Positions 6,756 through 9,296 of a stretch of 9,296 nt of DNA are shown one piece after another; the stretch's first letter is position 1, and every line of letters starts with the position of its first letter. This DNA comes from CAJBVG01 sp044376465. GTDB lineage: Bacteria; Bacteroidota; Bacteroidia; Sphingobacteriales; Sphingobacteriaceae. The stretch is taken from positions 1 through 9,296 of the forward strand of contig JBILKW010000085.1 in assembly GCA_044376465.1 (NCBI GenBank), written 5' to 3'. The notes beneath the pieces were generated by a model that saw nothing but the letters and a program-made list of their open reading frames with translations, did not search any database and was not told the DNA's origin. The position numbers and the translations under genes are program-made.

Positions 6756-7718
6756 TTATAAAAAACTCATAGTCTTTTCTGGATTCATAAGAATTTCTAC
6801 TCGTGAGTAATTCCATGGTTTCCAGAAGGCTTCAAGTACTTGTGCGTAGGTTTTTTCTTCCCATTTCTCGAATACTTTTCGAGCCCCTATTGATAATTCT
6901 TTATTGGTTACATAAACAGTTCCTTGATGTTCGGTAAAACTAAACTCTGGTAATAATGAAAATAAATAATTTGAGTAATACACACGTGCCGCAATTTCTT
7001 GGAACTGAATTAAACTAATGGTATTCGTTTTAAGTTTCACTAATGTTTGTTGATGATAGTTTTTATTATACTCTTCGTCGAGTAAACAAATAATTATACC
7101 TAAGTTATTACATCTGAAAGAAAAAGTTAAGGTATTTATTTCATTTCGGTGTTCAAATTTTTCGATGCCTTCTTCTTCTTTTAAATTATACAAAAACAAT
7201 GAAAAAGGTTTTGGATTTTCCCATTCAAAATTTAATACCAATGATTGTAAGAGTTTGTGAAGTGTTCTAAATTTGTTTATTAATACAGGTGAAATTTTAA
7301 AACCTTCTTCTTTGTATTCTTCACTTTTTAATCCGTTTTTAATTTCGGCACTCACCAAACCATATACTATTAGGCCTGCCCATTGGAACCATTCTACATC
7401 CGTTAATAGATTCGGATCTCCTTTTTCAAAAGCCAATTTGGCTTTTTCTTGTAATCGCTGAATAGTTTCGTAGGCATCCGCACTAATTGCTAATTTCAAA
7501 TCATTATAAGTGCAATAACTTTCGTCGAGCAACTTAAAAGGCTTGTCGTGCAAATCTTCGGCTTGCATTAACCATTCTGGGAAAACAGAAAGTATATCAA
7601 TGCCTTTAGAAACGGGCATACCCGTTAAAAAACATTTGGCACCAACTAGGTCAAAACTAATAAATGGATCGTATAAATTTGCTTCATTCATTGGCACAAA
7701 AATATTAATCATTTCCAT
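6756..7718 (-). CDS. Conserved-looking protein of unknown function (320 residues)
   Basis: I do not recognise this protein. It has no signal peptide, no membrane segment and no known catalytic motif, so it is probably cytoplasmic. It is rich in aromatic residues, with seven tryptophans, including DVEWFQWAG (about 107-115) and EAFWKPWNYSR (about 297-307). A charged helical stretch (ADAYETIQRLQEKAKLAFEK) is at about 80-99. The C-terminal end, NPEKTMSFL, is compact. Three close initiators exist: TTG at 7721, ATG at 7718 and ATG at 7712. ATG 7718 is chosen as the first ATG, with 7712 equally possible. It is divergent from the epimerase across 28 bases, so its promoter must overlap that gene's beginning. 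Coding is supported by the long open frame, normal protein-like composition and tight fit between neighbours. Confidence 0.85.
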   Translation of the reverse strand: MEMINIFVPMNEANLYDPFISFDLVGAKCFLTGMPVSKGIDILSVFPEWLMQAEDLHDKPFKLLDESYCTYNDLKLAISADAYETIQRLQEKAKLAFEKGDPNLLTDVEWFQWAGLIVYGLVSAEIKNGLKSEEYKEEGFKISPVLINKFRTLHKLLQSLVLNFEWENPKPFSLFLYNLKEEEGIEKFEHRNEINTLTFSFRCNNLGIIICLLDEEYNKNYHQQTLVKLKTNTISLIQFQEIAARVYYSNYLFSLLPEFSFTEHQGTVYVTNKELSIGARKVFEKWEEKTYAQVLEAFWKPWNYSRVEILMNPEKTMSFL

Positions 7719-7734
7719 CAATCTTAATTGTTTA

Positions 7735-7742
7735 TATCTTTA
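7735..7742 (+). promoter_or_regulatory. Candidate -7 box of the dipeptide epimerase gene (TATCTTTA)
   Basis: TATCTTTA differs from TAnnTTTG in the last base and ends four bases before the ATG at 7747, the same spacing as at 4768 and 8786. A weak TTTC at 7712-7715 could act as the -33 element with a 19-base spacer. The predicted transcript is leaderless. Confidence 0.4.
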
Positions 7743-7746
7743 TTTA

Positions 7747-8724
7747 ATGAAAATTGAATTTAAAGAGTATCAACTTGCTCTAAATTACCCTTTTAAAATT
7801 TCTGATTATAGCAGAACCAGTACGCCTTTGGTATTTGTAACCATTACAGATGAAGGTGTACAAGGCATCGGAGAAGCAAGTATGCCACCATATTTAGGAG
7901 AGAGTGTAGAGTCGGCTTGTGCGTTTCTATCTAAAGTTAAAATCGAAAAATTTACTAGCATCGCTAAAATTCTAGCTTATGTTGATGAAATAGATGAAGG
8001 TAACAATGCAGCAAAAGCAGCGGTAGACATTGCTCTACACAATTGGTATTGCCAAAAAAATAAGATTCCATTATACCAATACTTCAACTCTGATCTTTCT
8101 AAAATGCCTCTCACCTCCTTTACCATTGGCATTGATACGAAAGAGATCCTTATTGAAAAAGTAAAAGATGCAGAACCTTTTCAACGCATTAAAATAAAAT
8201 TAGGAACTAATTACGATAAAGAAATTATAAGCACGATTCGCAGCATTACCCACAAAGAAATAGTTGTAGATGCAAACCGTGGTTGGAAAACAAAAGAGCA
8301 TGCAGCAGAAATGATTGATTGGTTGGCTACTAAAAATTGTTTACTTATAGAACAGCCCATGCCAGTGGAACAATTGGAAGATATGCTTTGGTTAAAATCT
8401 CGTGCAGCTTTGCCTCTTTTTGCCGACGAATCTTGCAAGCGTTTTATAGATCTTGATGTAATTAAAGATGGCTTCCATGGCATCAATATTAAACTAATGA
8501 AATCTACTGGTTTGCACGAGGCACAAAAAATGATTACTCATGCACGCGAACTTTCTTTACAACTAATGATTGGTTGTATGAGCGAAAGCTCTTGCGGAAT
8601 TTTGGCTGCTGCCGCACTCGCACCTCAATGCGATTATGCAGATTTGGATAGCACTTGGATGGTGAAGAATAATCCGTTTGAAAATCCGATACTGAAAAAT
8701 GGGAGGATCAAACTAACGAACTAA
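7747..8724 (+). CDS. Dipeptide epimerase, enolase superfamily (L-Ala-D/L-Glu epimerase type)
   Basis: Cytoplasmic Mg-dependent enzyme of 325 residues, of the muconate-lactonising/dipeptide-epimerase group (E. coli YcjG, B. subtilis YkfB). It most likely epimerises L-Ala-D-Glu released from recycled murein peptides to L-Ala-L-Glu. Visible active-site residues are the KxK pair Lys149/Lys151 (IKIKLG), the metal ligands Asp175 (VDAN), Glu202 (IEQP) and Asp227 (FADES), the opposite base Lys249 (INIKLMK), and the C-terminal DLD at 299-301. The last feature is the dipeptide-binding DxD that separates these epimerases from MenC and muconate enzymes. Dipeptide specificity varies across the family, so D-Ala-D-Ala-like or hydrophobic substrates remain possible. 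The frame extends upstream to 7543 but overlaps the opposite gene and the promoter; ATG 7747 gives the family's N-terminus. The final codons (Leu-Thr-Asn-TAA) lie at the beginning of an octamer array. Confidence 0.92.
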   Translation: MKIEFKEYQLALNYPFKISDYSRTSTPLVFVTITDEGVQGIGEASMPPYLGESVESACAFLSKVKIEKFTSIAKILAYVDEIDEGNNAAKAAVDIALHNWYCQKNKIPLYQYFNSDLSKMPLTSFTIGIDTKEILIEKVKDAEPFQRIKIKLGTNYDKEIISTIRSITHKEIVVDANRGWKTKEHAAEMIDWLATKNCLLIEQPMPVEQLEDMLWLKSRAALPLFADESCKRFIDLDVIKDGFHGINIKLMKSTGLHEAQKMITHARELSLQLMIGCMSESSCGILAAAALAPQCDYADLDSTWMVKNNPFENPILKNGRIKLTN

Positions 8725-8747
8725 CGAACTAGCGAATTTATGAATAA
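8716..8747 (+). repeat. One-armed octamer array at the 3' end of the epimerase gene
   Basis: Four consecutive 8-nt units: acgaacta, acgaacta, gcgaattt, atgaataa. They match the NCGAAYTN family of 1889-2003 and 9194-9290, with the last one degenerate. The gene's TAA stop (8722-8724) spans the first unit junction. Unlike the other two loci there is no inverted arm, so no strong hairpin is expected. Confidence 0.85.
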
Positions 8748-8753
8748 TCCGTC

Positions 8754-8782
8754 TTTCGGTTTTTCGGCCTTTCGGATTTTCG
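8754..8782 (+). repeat. Short 8-nt tandem repeat TTTCGGNN (about 3.6 copies)
   Basis: Units start at 8754, 8762, 8770 and 8778 (tttcggtt, tttcggcc, tttcggat, tttcg). It follows the octamer array by six bases and has the same period but a different core. It occupies the place where the -33 element of the next gene is expected. Function unknown. Confidence 0.75.
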
Positions 8783-8785
8783 TAC

Positions 8786-8793
8786 TACCTTTG
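8786..8793 (+). promoter_or_regulatory. -7 promoter box of the small membrane protein gene (TACCTTTG)
   Basis: Exact TAnnTTTG match, four bases before the ATG at 8798. The -33 position falls in the TTTCGG repeats, where TTTC at 8762-8765 would give a 20-base spacer. The gene therefore probably has its own leaderless transcript rather than depending on read-through from the epimerase gene. Confidence 0.5.
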
Positions 8794-8797
8794 CTAC

Positions 8798-9214
8798 ATG
8801 AATTTAAAAGAATCGCACAACTGGGTACTCATACGCCTAAGTATAATTACCATCCTACTTGCAATATTTGCTTACCTAATAGATAACTATACTTGGAATA
8901 AAGAAATGAACCCATTTTATACCATGAGTATGTGGGCCATTGTAGGTATGAACATTGTAGGCATTCTAGCATTTATAGTATTAATTCCTAAAACAGATTT
9001 ACAAGAAGACGATTATAAAAATCAACTCTTTATTGGTAAGCTATCTCGAAACATTTATCTCTTCTCTCTGTTGATGTTATTTACTGGTTTGTTAACCTTT
9101 AGCTCCACAGCAGGAAGAGTATCTTACTTATTTTTCCTCTTAGCATTGGTAACCATGCCTGTGGCACATGTTTGTTACGGAATCTGGATTCGGAAAATCG
9201 AATTAGCGAATTAG
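8798..9214 (+). CDS. Small four-helix integral membrane protein of unknown function
   Basis: A 138-residue protein that I do not recognise. Four hydrophobic helices are visible at about 9-28, 42-63, 84-103 and 108-131, separated by short loops. The longest polar loop (65-83, KTDLQEDDYKNQ) is acidic. No signal peptide, metal-binding or catalytic motif is seen. ATG at 8798 follows a TACCTTTG box and four bases. The last seven codons (Lys-Ile-Glu-Leu-Ala-Asn-stop) lie inside the left arm of the terminal hairpin, so the repeat supplies both the C-terminus and the TAG stop. Coding is supported by its helix pattern, promoter and terminator context. Function cannot be assigned. Confidence 0.82.
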   Translation: MNLKESHNWVLIRLSIITILLAIFAYLIDNYTWNKEMNPFYTMSMWAIVGMNIVGILAFIVLIPKTDLQEDDYKNQLFIGKLSRNIYLFSLLMLFTGLLTFSSTAGRVSYLFFLLALVTMPVAHVCYGIWIRKIELAN

Positions 9215-9290
9215 CGAATTTACGAATTAGCGAATTTACGAACTGGCGAATCGCTAATTCGTAAATTCGCTAATTCGCTAGTTCGATTTT
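9194..9290 (+). terminator. Octamer-repeat hairpin with 40-bp stem (probable terminator)
   Basis: Bases 9194-9233 and 9251-9290 are inverted copies over 40 positions. The only non-Watson-Crick pair is T9203 with G9281, which would be U-G in RNA. The loop is 17 nt. The arms consist of 8-nt units of the NCGAAYTN family (gcgaatta, gcgaattt, acgaatta). The stem begins in the last codons of the preceding gene and ends in TTTT followed by ATTATA, as in an intrinsic terminator, although the stem is far longer than usual. It could equally be read as a REP/MITE-like repeat that has taken on a terminator role. Confidence 0.88.
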
Positions 9291-9296
9291 ATTATA

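Noticed and set aside
7543..7746. N-terminal extension of the epimerase
   Set aside because: It overlaps the opposite gene and the promoter box; the enzyme family begins at ATG 7747.
8211..8486. 91-codon minus-strand frame inside the epimerase
   Set aside because: It is a shadow of the active-site region of the epimerase.

Overview
This AT-rich window looks like chromosome of a member of the Bacteroidota. Four things point there: a secreted protein with a type IX secretion C-terminal sorting domain, several TAnnTTTG-type -7 promoter boxes, a PadR/PspC gene pair of a kind common in that phylum, and almost no Shine-Dalgarno sequences. No phage, plasmid, insertion sequence, CRISPR array or RNA gene was seen. 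No finer taxonomy can be supported from the sequence alone.

Layout from left to right: metG (methionyl-tRNA synthetase, minus strand, cut by the left edge); an LD-carboxypeptidase (plus); an octamer-repeat inverted element between convergent genes; anmK (anhydro-MurNAc kinase, minus); a second, different inverted repeat plus an intrinsic terminator; a secreted BNR-repeat protein with a T9SS tail (minus); a 33-bp palindromic operator; a PadR-type regulator and a PspC-domain membrane protein (plus, one operon); a 320-residue protein of unknown function (minus); an enolase-superfamily dipeptide epimerase (plus); and a small four-helix membrane protein (plus) ending in a 40-bp hairpin at the right edge. 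Coding density is very high. No gene-free stretch reaches 300 bases; the largest gaps, 3070-3241 and 4619-4779, are described below.

Three enzymes fit one pathway, the recycling of cell-wall peptidoglycan. LD-carboxypeptidase trims the tetrapeptide to the tripeptide, the epimerase converts the released L-Ala-D-Glu dipeptide to L-Ala-L-Glu, and AnmK phosphorylates the anhydro-MurNAc sugar. They are in separate transcription units. The PadR/PspC pair is probably an autoregulated envelope-stress or membrane module.

The most unusual content is non-coding. A family of 8-nt tandem repeats (consensus NCGAAYTN) occurs at three gene ends, twice as inverted hairpin arrays, and it supplies the actual stop codons of three genes (anmK, the epimerase and the small membrane protein). 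Separately, four genes have a TAnnTTTR box only 3 or 4 bases before their ATG, which predicts leaderless mRNAs. The metG frame has no ATG where the family normally starts.
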